DNA from: Leptoclinus maculatus
Lineage: Eukaryota > Chordata > Actinopteri > Perciformes > Stichaeidae
Direction: 5' to 3'
Length of the DNA: 64,000 nucleotides
Assembly (NCBI GenBank): GCA_032191485.1
Contig: JAVDOI010000007.1
Coordinates: 9,112,642-9,176,641 of the forward strand
The notes beneath the pieces are model-generated. The model was not told where the DNA came from and made no database searches. It was given only the letters and a program-made list of their open reading frames with translations. Numbering within the stretch: the stretch's first letter is position 1; each line of letters begins with the position of its first letter. Both the position numbers and the translations under genes were made by a program. Below are positions 11,180 through 21,727 of the stretch, piece by piece.

Positions 11180-11915
11180 TGTGTAAATATGTGGGAAATA
11201 TTTCAGATGTAAAAGTAACGTGAACAGCCACATGAGAACCCACATAGGTTAAAAGTTGCATCACTGCAGCACAAAGGTTCCAGTTGTAGTCACACCCACA
11301 CAGGTGAGTAGCCATTTACTTGGAAATAATAGGGAAGAGATTTCAGAATGAATAGTGGCTTGTTGCTGTTTATGTGAAGAGCCCACAGTGTTGAGGAATC
11401 ATCATGAAACGATTAGATGTTAGAGGTCTTGAGATAAGGAGTTTGAAGGAGTTTTGTAAATATGCAGAGTATGTGTAGGTTTTTATTGACGGATTAACAG
11501 GAAATAAAAGTTGACATTAGTTATAGTTGATAATATCACCTAAAATGTAGAGCCAAAACCACAGAAGAGACACCACAAAAGCGAAAGTCACAGATACAAT
11601 GCATACAAGATGACAATACCTGCAGGAAAAGATTCAATCTAACATCAGCATTTAACATCCATATGAGAGGCCATACAGGCGAGAAGTTAAATTTATGCAA
11701 AACACGGTCAAGAGTTTGGATGTAAAGGTGAGTTGAAAGTCCACGTGGAAACCCACATGTTAAAAATTGTACTTGTAAAACATGTGGAAGAGCTTTCAGA
11801 CTCAGTGGTCCACATGATAAGATACTTTTATGGGTCTCATTTAGCGAGGTGTGTAAGATCACATAAGGGCCTTGTAGCATTGTATTTGCAAAACATGTGG
11901 GAGATGATTTATTTC
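11180..11915 (+). pseudogene. Decaying zinc-finger array
   Basis: Finger remnants can be read in different plus-strand frames. One at about 11188-11260 covers a CGKYF-like segment through an HMRTHI-like end. Another at about 11290-11400 is partial. Several follow from about 11600 to 11910, including NIHMRGHTGEK, a CKTCGRAFRLSG segment and a final CKTCGR-like start. Stops and indels break every finger. They sit in what would be the 3' UTR of the intact gene and derive either from the same array or from a neighbouring tandem copy. Confidence 0.8.
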
Positions 11916-12860
11916 TAGTGGTTTATTGTGAAAACAAGAGAAACCGTAGAATTGAAACTCTTGGTGACGTAACTCAATGAAAGTAGCTACATCTATGTAA
12001 CTGAATGTAAAATGTTTTAAGTAAAGGTGAGATGTCAATGTCTTAGTGAAAGGTTTGCCTGTCATATGTTTACTTAGATTTCTGTATGCAGACAGTACTT
12101 TTATGTGGGAGAAAAATTGTATTTGTGTCTTGAAATATATTTTTGTAAAATCAATCATATCCATAATTTGAAATGTATCCATGTATATTCACATTCATCC
12201 TGTGATAATGGCCTGTATCATTGTCATATGTTCTTCACGTCACTGAGACAGGGAGTCTAGTATAGCGGCCTTGGAGCCCGGGTGAAGATTTCTAACGCAG
12301 GGGAAGAACGGGAGCCGGTCGCTGTGCCGGGGGGGGCTTAGGGTAGAATGGAGGTATAAAATAATGTACAATGCTATTGTGAAGCGAGTTGACTCCGGAC
12401 AGCTCTGTTTACTTGTATACTTTGTGATGCAAATAAATCTGCGTGAACTGAAGAAAATCCAATCTCTCTTGTGTTCTGTGGGTGTTCGTGACTGAGTTCC
12501 TAATAGTGAGATCCTGTGGTGTCTCACCACGAGTCAGATAGAGAACAGTTACTGAGCCAGCCGTTAGGTAAAGTAAAAGATTCACAATCATGAAAAAAAG
12601 TTTCACAGTGAGTGCACAGTAGTAACCAAGTAATATAAAGTAAGTTGTTGGTTTTGCCAAATGTTCATTTACAAATTCATAATCATTGTTTTAAGTTTAA
12701 CAAGAATTTAAAATCAATCTAACTATAAATGTGTATAAGACTTGTTAACAAGCTAGACTGTGATGCAGTTCTATTACACTGTTCTTGATACTATTTTAAT
12801 TCAGCGTTTCACTCTTAATGCTATTTTAATTCAGTGTCTGAGGGAGTGACGCCGAGATCG
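11916..12860. other. Non-coding, possible LTR-like piece
   Basis: No gene is seen. At about 12244-12526 the segment begins TGAGAC and ends GTCTCA, has an AATAAA at about 12431-12436 and U5-like sequence after it. These are hints of an LTR or a small inverted-end element, but no target duplication is visible. Confidence 0.25.
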
Positions 12861-12863
12861 AAA

Positions 12864-13530
12864 AGTGGCCGTTGGTATGCCACTATTGTCCAGTGGTAGG
12901 TACCTATCCCAAGAGTGGTATGCTACTGTTGTTCAGCAGTATACTTATCCTTGGGGTGTGCCACTATTGTTCAGCGGTAGCTACTGTGAGGAATTTAGTG
13001 TATTTACTTGTAGGAGTGTGTTTGAGTGTCTGATCAGTTTTGAGGAATGTGCTGAGAGCGGGGGATGGAAGAAGTGGCTGGCTGAGGTGTTTGAGTAGAA
13101 CAACAGGTCAACAGCCAGGAGGGGCTTATTGGACTTCAGCCAATCGTGGGAGCTGATCGATAGGCTCAGGAATGTAACTTTTGGGGAACAAAGAACTGTA
13201 AATCCTTTGGGAGATTCAGACTTCCTCCGCACCATGGGACAGAAAGATCATTCTGTCCTGTGGTGTGAACGGGGCCTCACTTTCATGATATATATATATG
13301 CATTTTGTTATTAATAGTGTGATTCGGTTTGTAACTGCATTTGCTTCAATTACTATATTAAATTCCTTTTGATTTAAACTTCAACCAGCTGATTCCGCCC
13401 TGCTTGCTGATGAAAGAAAGAGAGCAGAGGGGGAGGGCTGCTTCTTCTCCTCTGTGGGCCTCTTCTCCTCTGTTTGAGAAACTTTTGAATTTAACACTAC
13501 CTATCCCTAGAGTGGTATGCCAGTACTTTT
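12864..13530 (+). repeat. Minisatellite of about 40-45 bp units, interrupted
   Basis: At least three imperfect units read roughly GGTATGCCACTATTG, then a CAGTGGTAG-like part, then a CTATCCC part. They run to 12984, and the array resumes at 13497 with CTATCCCTAGAGTGGTATGCC. The gap is the solo-LTR-like insertion described separately. Confidence 0.75.
12985..13496. mobile_element. Solo-LTR-like insertion, 512 bp
   Basis: The element begins TGTGAGGAAT and ends TTTAACA, so it has TG...CA ends. It is flanked by a perfect 4-bp duplication CTAC at 12981-12984 and 13497-13500. Removing it joins two halves of a minisatellite unit, and neighbouring uninterrupted units show the expected empty site. Retroviruses and Ty3/gypsy elements make 4-6 bp duplications and leave solo LTRs through recombination. 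It has no coding frame. The family is unknown. Confidence 0.75.
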
Positions 13531-13731
13531 CCTATCACATACCGTAATCCAGTATACATTAATATACCGTAAAAGTCGCGCACACCTCCCAGCTTGGATG
13601 AGCCTACCCGAACTAGTCCACTGTCCAAAATAACAAAATCTATGACATCATAACTGTAAGAAAGAAAAAAAAACACGAAAAGAAAGAAAACATAAAGTGG
13701 CGAGTGACGGAGAATGTCTGAGGGCAGGGAG

Positions 13732-14258
13732 TGTGGTAGAATATTTCTATGTTGATCGGGAGAAGAGAGTTTTGTTCACAAATCAATAATATAGTCTTCA
13801 GAAGATTCAAAGTTGTCTCGTTCGTTTATTCGCTTGCAAGGGAAAAATGCAACACAGCCACTCAGTCAGTGCCTGTGTTGGAAGCTTCAACATCGTACAG
13901 AAACATCACCTCATTTAAGCAAACACAGGTTCACACCTTCAGATTAATCATAGACAGAGAGTAGATTTTGTTTACAGCCTAGTTGTCGTTCTTATCTGGA
14001 CTTTTGCCAGTTATGTTCAACTAGGAACTAGTTTATGGTTTGATGGCCTGTCCCAAACTCATCACATAGACAAAGGAGAGACCTTCACCTTTCGTTCAAC
14101 TCTGGGAGCGTGTGATCAGTTCGAAACAAAACCAGACACTAGGCTCATAAATTGATTGTCTACTTTGCAGGACTGCTGCGTTTTGTCAGTGTTCTCCTCT
14201 TTCAGTTGTTCATCTGTTAAAAACATTTCATGATACAAAATATATTTTTCCCATTACA
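13732..14258 (-). repeat. 3' LTR of the endogenous retrovirus
   Basis: On the minus strand the segment begins TGTAATGGGAAAAA and ends TTCTACCACA, giving TG...CA ends over 527 bp. It is preceded by a purine-rich tract AAAAGAGTGGAA (14259-14270), as expected for the polypurine primer of gammaretrovirus-like elements. An AATAAA signal lies at 13826-13831, about 95 bp before the 3' end, leaving a plausible R-U5. The left end is inferred from the TG/CA rule, because the 5' LTR is missing and cannot be compared. Confidence 0.65.
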
Positions 14259-14296
14259 TTCCACTCTTTTGATTATATATAAATCACACAGTATTG

Positions 14297-14590
14297 CTAA
14301 AATATATTATAAGGACATTTCAATAACATCAGTATTATCCCGGAACATACAAAAGGAAAAATAACCACAAATGCAAACAGAGATGTAATACAGAAGAAAG
14401 CTCGTGTGCCTCCCACTCTACGGAGAGGACTCCACGGCCTACGTACATCTGCCATAATGTGTGTAAAAGAGTGAACAGCCAACCAGTTTGTATGGAATTC
14501 ACCCGAGCAACTGATTCGTATGAGCAGTTCTGGTTTACGTTGGCACCGTATGGTTTCCACCAAAACTGTCAGAGACACTGTTTTCACCAC
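14297..14590 (-). pseudogene. Putative env leader remnant
   Basis: A 97-codon minus-strand frame lies between the integrase end and the polypurine tract, where env should start. After an internal Met (MADVRRPWSPL) comes a long hydrophobic segment of about 25 residues rich in Phe, Ile, Leu and Val, like an envelope signal/leader peptide. The frame ends only about 27 bp before the polypurine tract, so the surface and transmembrane subunits are absent. The identity is inferred from position and hydrophobicity alone. Confidence 0.4.
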
Positions 14591-14694
14591 TCTTTTTGTT
14601 CTAAGTGTGTGCGTGCAACTATATGTGTATTTTTGGGTGTGGTGCTTAATAGACAGCTCCCTCGATGGTAGATCTCTCGTCCGCGTTGGAGACC

Positions 14695-14836
14695 TTTGTC
14701 ACTTGTTGATAAGGCGGTGGTAACACAGAACAAGTCTGTCGGTTACGTGCAGAGTTGGTGACACAGAAACTACGTCTGTCGGTCACTTGTTGAGGTGGTG
14801 ACACAGAAACTACGTCTGTCGGTCACTTGTTGATGT
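14695..14836. repeat. Tandem repeat of about 40 bp, three to four units
   Basis: Units share GGTGACACAGAAACTACGTC followed by TGTCGGTCACTTGTTGA. The last two are nearly identical and the first is diverged. The array lies within the retrovirus between the integrase stop and the env leader. Confidence 0.75.
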
Positions 14837-15347
14837 GGTCCTATTTCGTCGCACTGGCATGTGCAGGAGCAGGAGGATTTGTAGTCGTCTCCGCAGGAGG
14901 TGGAACTTTTTTACAGTGAGTGGCGTGTATCCAGGTTGCTCTCTCTGCCACCTTCACAGCCGTGTGAGTGACGAGTAGTATCTGGAAGGGACCTTGCCAC
15001 CGCTTAGCTTTCCAGCTCTTTCTCCTGAAGTCCTTCACCACCACGAAGTCACCAGGCTGCAGTTTGTGTAGAGGGCCCGTGGCTTCCTTTGGGAGTGCAG
15101 CTACAACCTGTTTTCTTATGTCAGACAGAGTAGAGGACAGTTGAGTGCAATAGGTTAGCATGTCATTTTCACACAGTGTTGTAGATGGAAGAGGTGACCT
15201 CGGAGCGTCCACGCCAATGTGAGGAGGTGCTGCAAACAAGATTTCAAAAGGGCTGAGATTACTTCGCATTCTTTTCCTCATCCGCATGTACATCAGAACC
15301 AGGGGCAGAGCTTTTGTCCATGATAAACCTGTGTCAGTGCAACATTT

Positions 15348-15806
15348 TGTCACGGGGTGTGGAGGTGGACCCAAACGCAGGCACAGACCAGGGAGTGTGG
15401 GTGTAAGGGTTTATTAAACAGGAAACCAAGGGGGGAAAACAAACAGGGTGCAGCAGGGAAATCCAGGGAGGGCGAGGGTGGAATCCAGGCAGGAGGAGGC
15501 AGGGCAGGGCAGGTAGGCTGGGGAACCAGGAGGATGGACAAAACTGCTGGAACAGGAGGACAGGGTTAATGCACCGTAAAACACTTGGGGGAAAAAACTC
15601 TGTATTACTCTCGAAATAGAGCGGCCAAGAACGCCTAACTACCACGTGAGTGTAAACAACGATCTGGCGAGGAGTGGATGAAGAACCAGGCTGGATATAC
15701 TGTTGAGTGATGAGTTGATGGAATGCAGCTGGTTTGACTAGGCAGGTGACATGAGTTGTAATCAGGAATCCGGGAGGAGACCAGGTCGGAGCCCTGCCCA
15801 TACCAC

Positions 15807-15888
<82 letters not shown>

Positions 15889-15921
15889 AGGAAAAGCAGG
15901 AGGCACGGCCTGGCCGTGACA
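15348..15921. mobile_element. 574-bp insertion with TGTCACGG/CCGTGACA ends
   Basis: The insert starts TGTCACGG and ends CCGTGACA, an 8-bp inverted pair that also satisfies the TG...CA rule. It is flanked by a 5-bp duplication CATTT at 15343-15347 and 15922-15926. It contains a long (AC)n tract (15805-15888) and, on the minus strand, an AATAAA at about 15411-15416. A solo LTR (5-bp duplication, poly(A) signal) or a non-autonomous inverted-repeat transposon would both fit. Similar ends occur commonly in fish genomes, but I cannot name the family. Confidence 0.7.
15805..15888. repeat. (AC)n microsatellite
   Basis: About 42 AC dinucleotides, nearly pure, inside the 574-bp insertion. Confidence 0.95.
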
Positions 15922-17304
15922 CATTTAGCTAATTTTGTTTTCAGTGTTCCATTCTCCCGTTCAACAGCGCCTCCACTGGCTGGATGATAAGCACAGTGTG
16001 TTTTTAAGTCAATCCCCACGTATGCACTCAGTTCTGTAATTGCTTGATTGACAAAATGTGAGCCATTGTCGCTAGAAATCTTTGTCGGAATACCCCAGCG
16101 AGGTATAATTTCTGAGATTAGTGCCTTGGCCACTGTGGCTGCAGTTTGTTTGCTAGATGGAAAAACTTCAACCCATTTAGACCACATGTCTACCATTACA
16201 AGACAGTGTTTCTTACCTTCAGATGGGGTGAGTTCCACAAAATCCATCATAACGTGTTCAAAAGGTCGAGTTGGCGGTGGATGTGACGCTTGATGTGTTA
16301 CAGGTACAGGTCGACCTATATTGTGTGTAGCACACGTTATACATGCCTGGCAGTACTTCTGTGCATATGCTGCAAAACCCTTAGTGAACCATGTTTCATC
16401 AATCATGCTTAACATCCCCCCTTTTGACACATGGTCCAACCCATGTGTTAATTTAGCATAATGAGGGAAGAAATGTTTAGGCAAGCAGGGGTTGCCGTTT
16501 GGACCAATCCACGTGTCGTCAGTGAATTTAGAACCTGAGGAGGACCCCAGACGCCTCTCCTCTGGGGTGGAGAAGGACTGCATTGCTGAGAGGGAAGAAG
16601 GGAGTGAAACCATGAGTGGTGTGTGCTGTGGTGTGTCAAGAGGAAGCTGTGCAGCAGCTTTTGCAGCTGTGTCTGCGCGAGCATTCCCTTTAGAAATGTC
16701 ATCAGTGTTTGACGTGTGAGCTGCGCATTTGCAGACAGCAATCGCTGTAGGCAACAAAATGGACTCCAATAGCTCTGCTATGAGTGTGTGATGTAAAACA
16801 GGCTTACCGTCTGATTTGAGGAAGTTTCTGTGCTTCCATAACGCGCCAAAATCGTGAACAACGCCAAAAGCATATCGTGAGTCTGTGTGAATGGCGACAG
16901 TTTTACCAACTGCGAGTTTGCATGCTTCAGTGAGTGCGATGAGCTCTGCGGCCTGTGCTGAGAGGTGACATGGGAGAGGTCCAGAACAGAGAACAGCTGA
17001 GTCAGAAACAACAGAAAAACCAACAAGATTAGTACCAGTCTGGGGATCCCGTGAAGCAGACCCGTCAACATACATTACCATATCACTGTTGGGTAGAGGT
17101 GTATCCAGGAGGTCAGGTCGAGGAGTGCACTGAGCTTGGAGCTCAGCCAAACAGTTATGCTCCTCACCGTCACCAGGAATAGGGAGAAGTGATGCAGGAT
17201 TCAAGTTAGTGCAGCGTTTCACCGTAACGTTAGGCATGTCTAGGAGACATGTGTGATAATGCAAATAGCGAGCTGCAGAAAGATGAGAGGATTTCTGTTC
17301 AGTA

Positions 17305-19668
17305 TTAGTACTGAGTCACTAACAGTATTAGTGACACAGAGTGAGGAACGAGAAGGGTCAACGGCGCATAACCCACTATGTCGCGAGAGGCAGCGAGAGC
17401 CTTTTCTGCTGCTGCCACTGCACGGAGGCACTGCGGTAGGCCTGCAGCGACAGGGTCAAGTTTAGCGGAGAAATATGCTACCGGACGTAATTTGTCCCCA
17501 TGAGATTGTAAAAGAACTGACGTCATACAACCTGAACGTTCGTCAACTGTTTGAGTGAAAGGTTTGTTCGGATCTGGCAAACCCAGTGTGGGAGGAGTTT
17601 GCAACGCACATTTCATTTTGTCAAATGCCTGAGAGGCCGTCGGTGTCCATAGGACTTTGTCATGCGCAGTGAGGTTTTTACCGTGAATAACTTCGGACAG
17701 AGGTAGTTCAAGTTGGGAATAGTTAGGAATGAACGAACGGCAATACGAACACATTCCCAAAAAGGACATCATCTGTTTCTTTGTTCGCGGTTTTGGAAGT
17801 GTCACAATGGAGGAAATACGTTTAGGAGATAGGGTTTTCCCTTCTCCTGAAATGTCATGACCAAGAAAATGTACATTTTGAGTTACAAACTGCAGTTTGG
17901 ACAGGCTGGCCTTGTGGCCCTCTGCTGCCAAATGTGTCAATAATTTCAATGTGTCTTTTCGACATTGTTGTTGTGTTGGAGCTGCAATAAGGCAATCGTC
18001 TACATATTGCAGGAGAGCAGACCCTGGAGACAGGGTGAGGCTCTCCAAACTTTCCCTGAGTGCTTCATTGTAGATGGTAGGAGATTCAGTGTAGCCTTGA
18101 CACAGACGAGTGAAAGTGTATGGCTTACCGTTGAAGTTGAAAGCGAACCAGAATTGACTGTCTTTGTCCACAGGGACACTGAAAAAAGCATTTGACAGGT
18201 CAACCACAGAAAACCATTTAGCAGTAGGAGGAACCTGTGCTAAAATAGTATAGGGGTTAGGAACATTAGGGGCTCTCGCGTGGACCGCAGCATTGACAGC
18301 TTTAAGGTCTTGAACGAAACGCCACTCTGTTGGTTTGCCTGCGTCACGAATCTTTTTAACTGGAAAGATAGGTGTTCTTACCGGAGAATCTGGACAAGGA
18401 ATGATTACACCTGCTTTCAGCAGCGAATCAAACACTGGTGTGATACCGTCAATGGCCTCTTGGCGCAGTGGGTATTGATGTTTTTGTGGCCGGAAATCTG
18501 AGCGAGGAGTGATGACCACAGGTTGACAGTTCTTGATGAGTCCCACGTCATATTTATGCGATGCCCAGAGCGACGACGGAACGGAGCTAAGGGCAGGAGA
18601 AATAGAGGAGACATCAGTGGCAAATGTGTCAGTGTGTGCGTCATGTAATGCGTCAGATTCATCAAAGAGGTACACAGATCTGAGAGCAGTAATTTTCAGA
18701 TAAAATGGTTGTTTATAAAACCCAGTTGATGGTGAATACATAACCAAAGGGTCAGATGAAGTCTGCCAATCAGTCAATGCTTCACAGGTTTTGACAAAAG
18801 GGCCCAAATCTCTCCACCGATCTGTCCTAGATTTGGACAGTGAGATGTGTGGGTGGGAGTGGTCCACCTGGAACAGGTGTTGCTGAGAGGGAGACAATGA
18901 GACAGAAACAGCAGATTTGTGAGATGACCAAAAAAGTGTGGTACATGCAATCTGATCATTTAAGTCTTGACAAAAAGGAAAAAATGAAGTCTCAAACTGT
19001 TCATCACGACCGTGAGAGACATGAGCAGTACAATGCAAATGATCTGGGCGCATGCGCTGTGCTTGTGGATGTACTCGAGAGTCTGTGAAACATGTCATTA
19101 GTCGTGCTTGATCCATTGGAATGCTCCATTGATATACATTCAGTGGTTCAGAGTCTGCCTGTAGGGCGGTCAATGTCGTAACAGGTCGCTGTCTGACAAC
19201 TGTCAGTCCATTTGGGGTGGAGAGTAGGCTGATACCTAATGAACACATTAAGTCTCTTTCCATTAAATTGATAGGGCAGAGAGGCGATAAGAGGAATGAG
19301 TGTTTAACTCTTACTTCAGGGATGGGGTCGGCTTCATCAGTATGTACACTTGTCATAGGAACAGTGAATTTTTCAGTTACAGTTAAACCCGATGCACCTT
19401 GCGAATATACATATCTTCCGCTCATTCTTTGAGACGGGAAAAACTTTTGTTGAATAACAGAATGAGTGGCACCTGAATCAACAAGAAAAGATAAAGCTAC
19501 CCCACTGACCACAACTGTGGTTAAAGGCATGTCTTTAAATGAACCATCAGAGAATTTAGTATAAGTGTGCGTGTTTATGTATTTGTGACTTCCCTTATCA
19601 TCATGTCTCATCAGGCAGGCAGCTGTCTCCTCCTCACGTGCACCAACCGCGTCACCATCCTCGCGTCA
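17305..19668 (-). pseudogene. Retroviral protease and reverse transcriptase (pol)
   Basis: A continuous minus-strand frame of 768 codons from 19611, open further back to the gag terminator at 19666-19668. An aspartic protease site LVDSGATHS lies near residues 43-53. The reverse transcriptase occupies roughly residues 380-600, with a FSVVDLSNAFFSVPV segment (motif A), a F-T-R-L-C-Q-G segment, and the catalytic YVDD in LLQYVDDCLIAAPT. The region after it (FLGHDIS, then a thumb segment) matches gammaretrovirus-like RT. The frame is lost at about 17305, and RNase H continues in another frame. As a broken genomic copy it is not expected to make a working polyprotein. Confidence 0.9.
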
Positions 19669-21505
19669 ATCTGAGAAACGATTGTCTGGGCGTTCCTCTG
19701 AGCGCGTGTCCGTGTGCTCGCGCCCCCAGCCTCCTCTTTGTGGGCCTCTCTGTGGGCAATCACGTGACCAATGTCCACACTGGCCACAGCGAAAACATGT
19801 GTCGTTTCCAGTGGGCGGGTCTCTTTGTGGTCCTGTTTGGTTCCAGGAAGAACGCCCTCTGGTCATGCCTCTTCCACGCCCTCTGAAACGCCCCCGTTGG
19901 TCGGATCTAGGTTGGTAGCTGTTTTGTCCCCGCCCTGATGGCTGGTCATGATTCATAGACAGCTGAGTGACAGCTTGAAGCTTGGAAAGCTGTGTTTCTT
20001 CAGCATGCTTTTTCTTCTTTTTGTCTTCTTGCTCGGTTTTGTCTTTGGTCATTTTTTGTGTGTGTGTTGCATGTTTTTTCACTTCCGCCAGTCGTTAGTC
20101 TTCCATGCATATGACAGAACGTTCTGTGCCCACTTTGATATCAGGCAACAGTCCATTGACAAAAGCATTTTTCATGTGGGTCTCCCACACACCTGCTACG
20201 TCACCCAAAGCAGCTGGTCGAGTGATACCGCTGTTCTGTTCGAACACTGTTAGCAGACGTTGATAGTAGTCATGCACACTTTCACCTGGTTTCTGCTTTG
20301 TGTTGTTTATCTGCCCCATGTCAACTCTTGCAGGAAAAGCAGCTTTGATGCCTACACAAAGCGCTGTGAGGAAGTCTCTGTAGGGTTGGTTCGTATCATC
20401 GGCCCAAACAACATTTATAACACGAACGTCGATTTCCAGTAGGTGCTTGATGGTGGCGTAGTGTGTCGGACCCATGCATGAGGAGTCGTCTCATCTCATG
20501 GCCGGTAGGCAGGAACTGCTCACAGAACACCGTATATTCTGCTGTGAATGTAGCTCCAGAAAGCTGAACTTTTGGCAGATGGGCCATTGCAGCTCGAATG
20601 TCAGTGTCAGTCCATGGTCGATGAACTAATATCGGACCTTCATGTCCCGGTACCTGGATCATTGGGGCAGTGAAAGTTGTTGAGTGGCCTTCTGCTCCTT
20701 CGGCTGAATTGAAATCAGGTTGGCCCATAGTTGGCAAGGAGGGAGATGACGTGAGGTAGTTGTAGAGTCTCTGTGGGCTGAAGAAGGGGGGTATTAAGGT
20801 GGAAACAGATGAGGCGGGTTGCCTTGCTGCTGGTGTGGAGGGAGTGGGGGTGTAGGTGGAGGGAGAAGCAGCTGGGGTGTTTGGATTTTGTTGGACCCCT
20901 AGGTGTCCTGCATGAGCTGCGTTAGCAGCCTGTTGCTGCCATCTTGTCTGCACTCCCTCTGCAATGTGTAGCTCCGTTACGGCTGCTGCTTGAGCCACGA
21001 GGTCAATCTGTGGTTGGTATGGAGGTGGAGGTGGAGGTGGTGGTGGAGGCGGTGGACACGTGTTGAGGAGAGGGCCGCTGGTGCCTGTCAGATTCGGATA
21101 CAGAGAAGGAGAGAATGGGTTATGTGGGCTGAGTGTGGTGTTTAGATCTTTTTCTTTCTCTGGCACATCTGTTTTTACACATGTTAATTGTTTCTGCAAT
21201 TGTTTTCTTTCCCTACATTCACATTCCGTTTCCCATTGAACCAGACACTTTTTGTTTTTCTCTATTTTTTCTAAGTCTGTGATTTTGACTGTCTTTTGAC
21301 TTCGCCAAACTTTTTCTTTCTCCTCTAACTTTTTTCTAAGTTCAACAAGTTGAGTTTTACTGAGAGATCCATTTGCAGGAAACCCAAACTTTTGGGTCCA
21401 TAATGAGAGATATTCTACAGAACCTTCACCATATTTCTGTCGCATAACGTTCACCATGGGTCCAGAGGGACTCTCGTCTTTACTTTTACCGTGTGAGCCA
21501 CCCAT
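19666..21505 (-). pseudogene. Retroviral gag, frameshifted
   Basis: Starts at 21505 with MGGSHGKSK, which offers a Gly-2 for N-myristoylation as in retroviral matrix proteins. A charged coiled segment follows, then a proline run of about a dozen residues, then capsid-like sequence ending in this frame near 20396. The capsid continues in a second frame at 20095-20475 (KQKPGESVHDYYQRLL resembles the capsid major homology area), broken by a TAA at 20095-20097. The nucleocapsid at 19666-20082 is Arg/Gly/Gln-rich with one CCHC knuckle, CFRCGQCGHWSRDC. Its stop, TGA at 19666-19668, is in the same frame as pol. Confidence 0.85.
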
Positions 21506-21727
21506 CTTTCAGGTGTGATAAAGTACTTTATTTATAAATACAGTCGTCACTGTAAGTCTTAGATTTCTTTTACTGGAAAAATCAAGTGAAAACCTATCGG
21601 CGTTATCCACCAATATTATTTAGGTCAAGGTCGTGTACAAAATACGATCTCGAAAGTAAATTTAATTCGAGTTCAAGCGTTAATTCGTATTTGACATTCC
21701 TGTCTTCCTATCGGTCAAGGGTCGTGA
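21506..21727 (-). other. Retroviral gag leader, 5' LTR not found
   Basis: This stretch lies between the gag start and the LINE fragment. I find no sequence matching the 3' LTR and no convincing tRNA primer-binding site. The 5' end of the provirus therefore seems to have been deleted or replaced before or when the LINE fragment came to lie next to it. Confidence 0.45.

Larger units (their letters stand above)
14841..17264 (-). pseudogene. Retroviral RNase H and integrase, interrupted
   Basis: The minus-strand frame from 17264 begins in the connection/RNase H region. An RNase H core follows with a YVDGSAS start, an AELIAL segment and a HTDSRYAF segment holding acidic catalytic positions. The integrase follows with an H...H...C-x2-C zinc-binding N-terminus (ending in CQACITC), a catalytic core with MMDF, SSDNGSHF and a Glu in VERENG, and a C-terminal domain at 14841-15320 that reads GDFVVVKDFRRKSW. 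The insertion at 15348-15921 splits the frame between the core and the C-terminal domain. Insert plus duplicated target is 579 bp, so the reading frame is the same on both sides, but the insert carries stops. A frameshift separates the 17264 end from the RT frame. Confidence 0.88.
13732..21727 (-). mobile_element. Endogenous retrovirus, class I (gamma/epsilon-like), defective
   Basis: Minus-strand provirus in the order gag, protease, reverse transcriptase, RNase H, integrase, env leader remnant, 3' LTR. The class is suggested by an integrase C-terminal domain with a GDFVVVKDF...W-x-GP-x-x-I pattern typical of gammaretrovirus-like elements, by a single zinc knuckle in gag, and by gag and pol sharing one frame with a stop between them. 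Breaks I can see are a frameshift at about 20396-20475, a stop at 20095-20097, a frameshift at about 17264-17305, a 574-bp insertion at 15348-15921, near-total loss of env, and no recognisable 5' LTR. A LINE fragment abuts the gag leader at about 21727. It cannot be autonomous. Confidence 0.88.

Noticed and set aside
12244..12526. Segment with TGAGAC/GTCTCA ends and an AATAAA, as a solo LTR or small transposon
   Set aside because: The end match is only 6 bp, there is no target duplication and no recognised family; too weak to call as an element.
15635..15924. Long open frames through the (AC)n tract on both strands
   Set aside because: They exist only because AC/GT repeats lack stops; no coding features. 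The same applies at 33983-34292 and 46947-47239.
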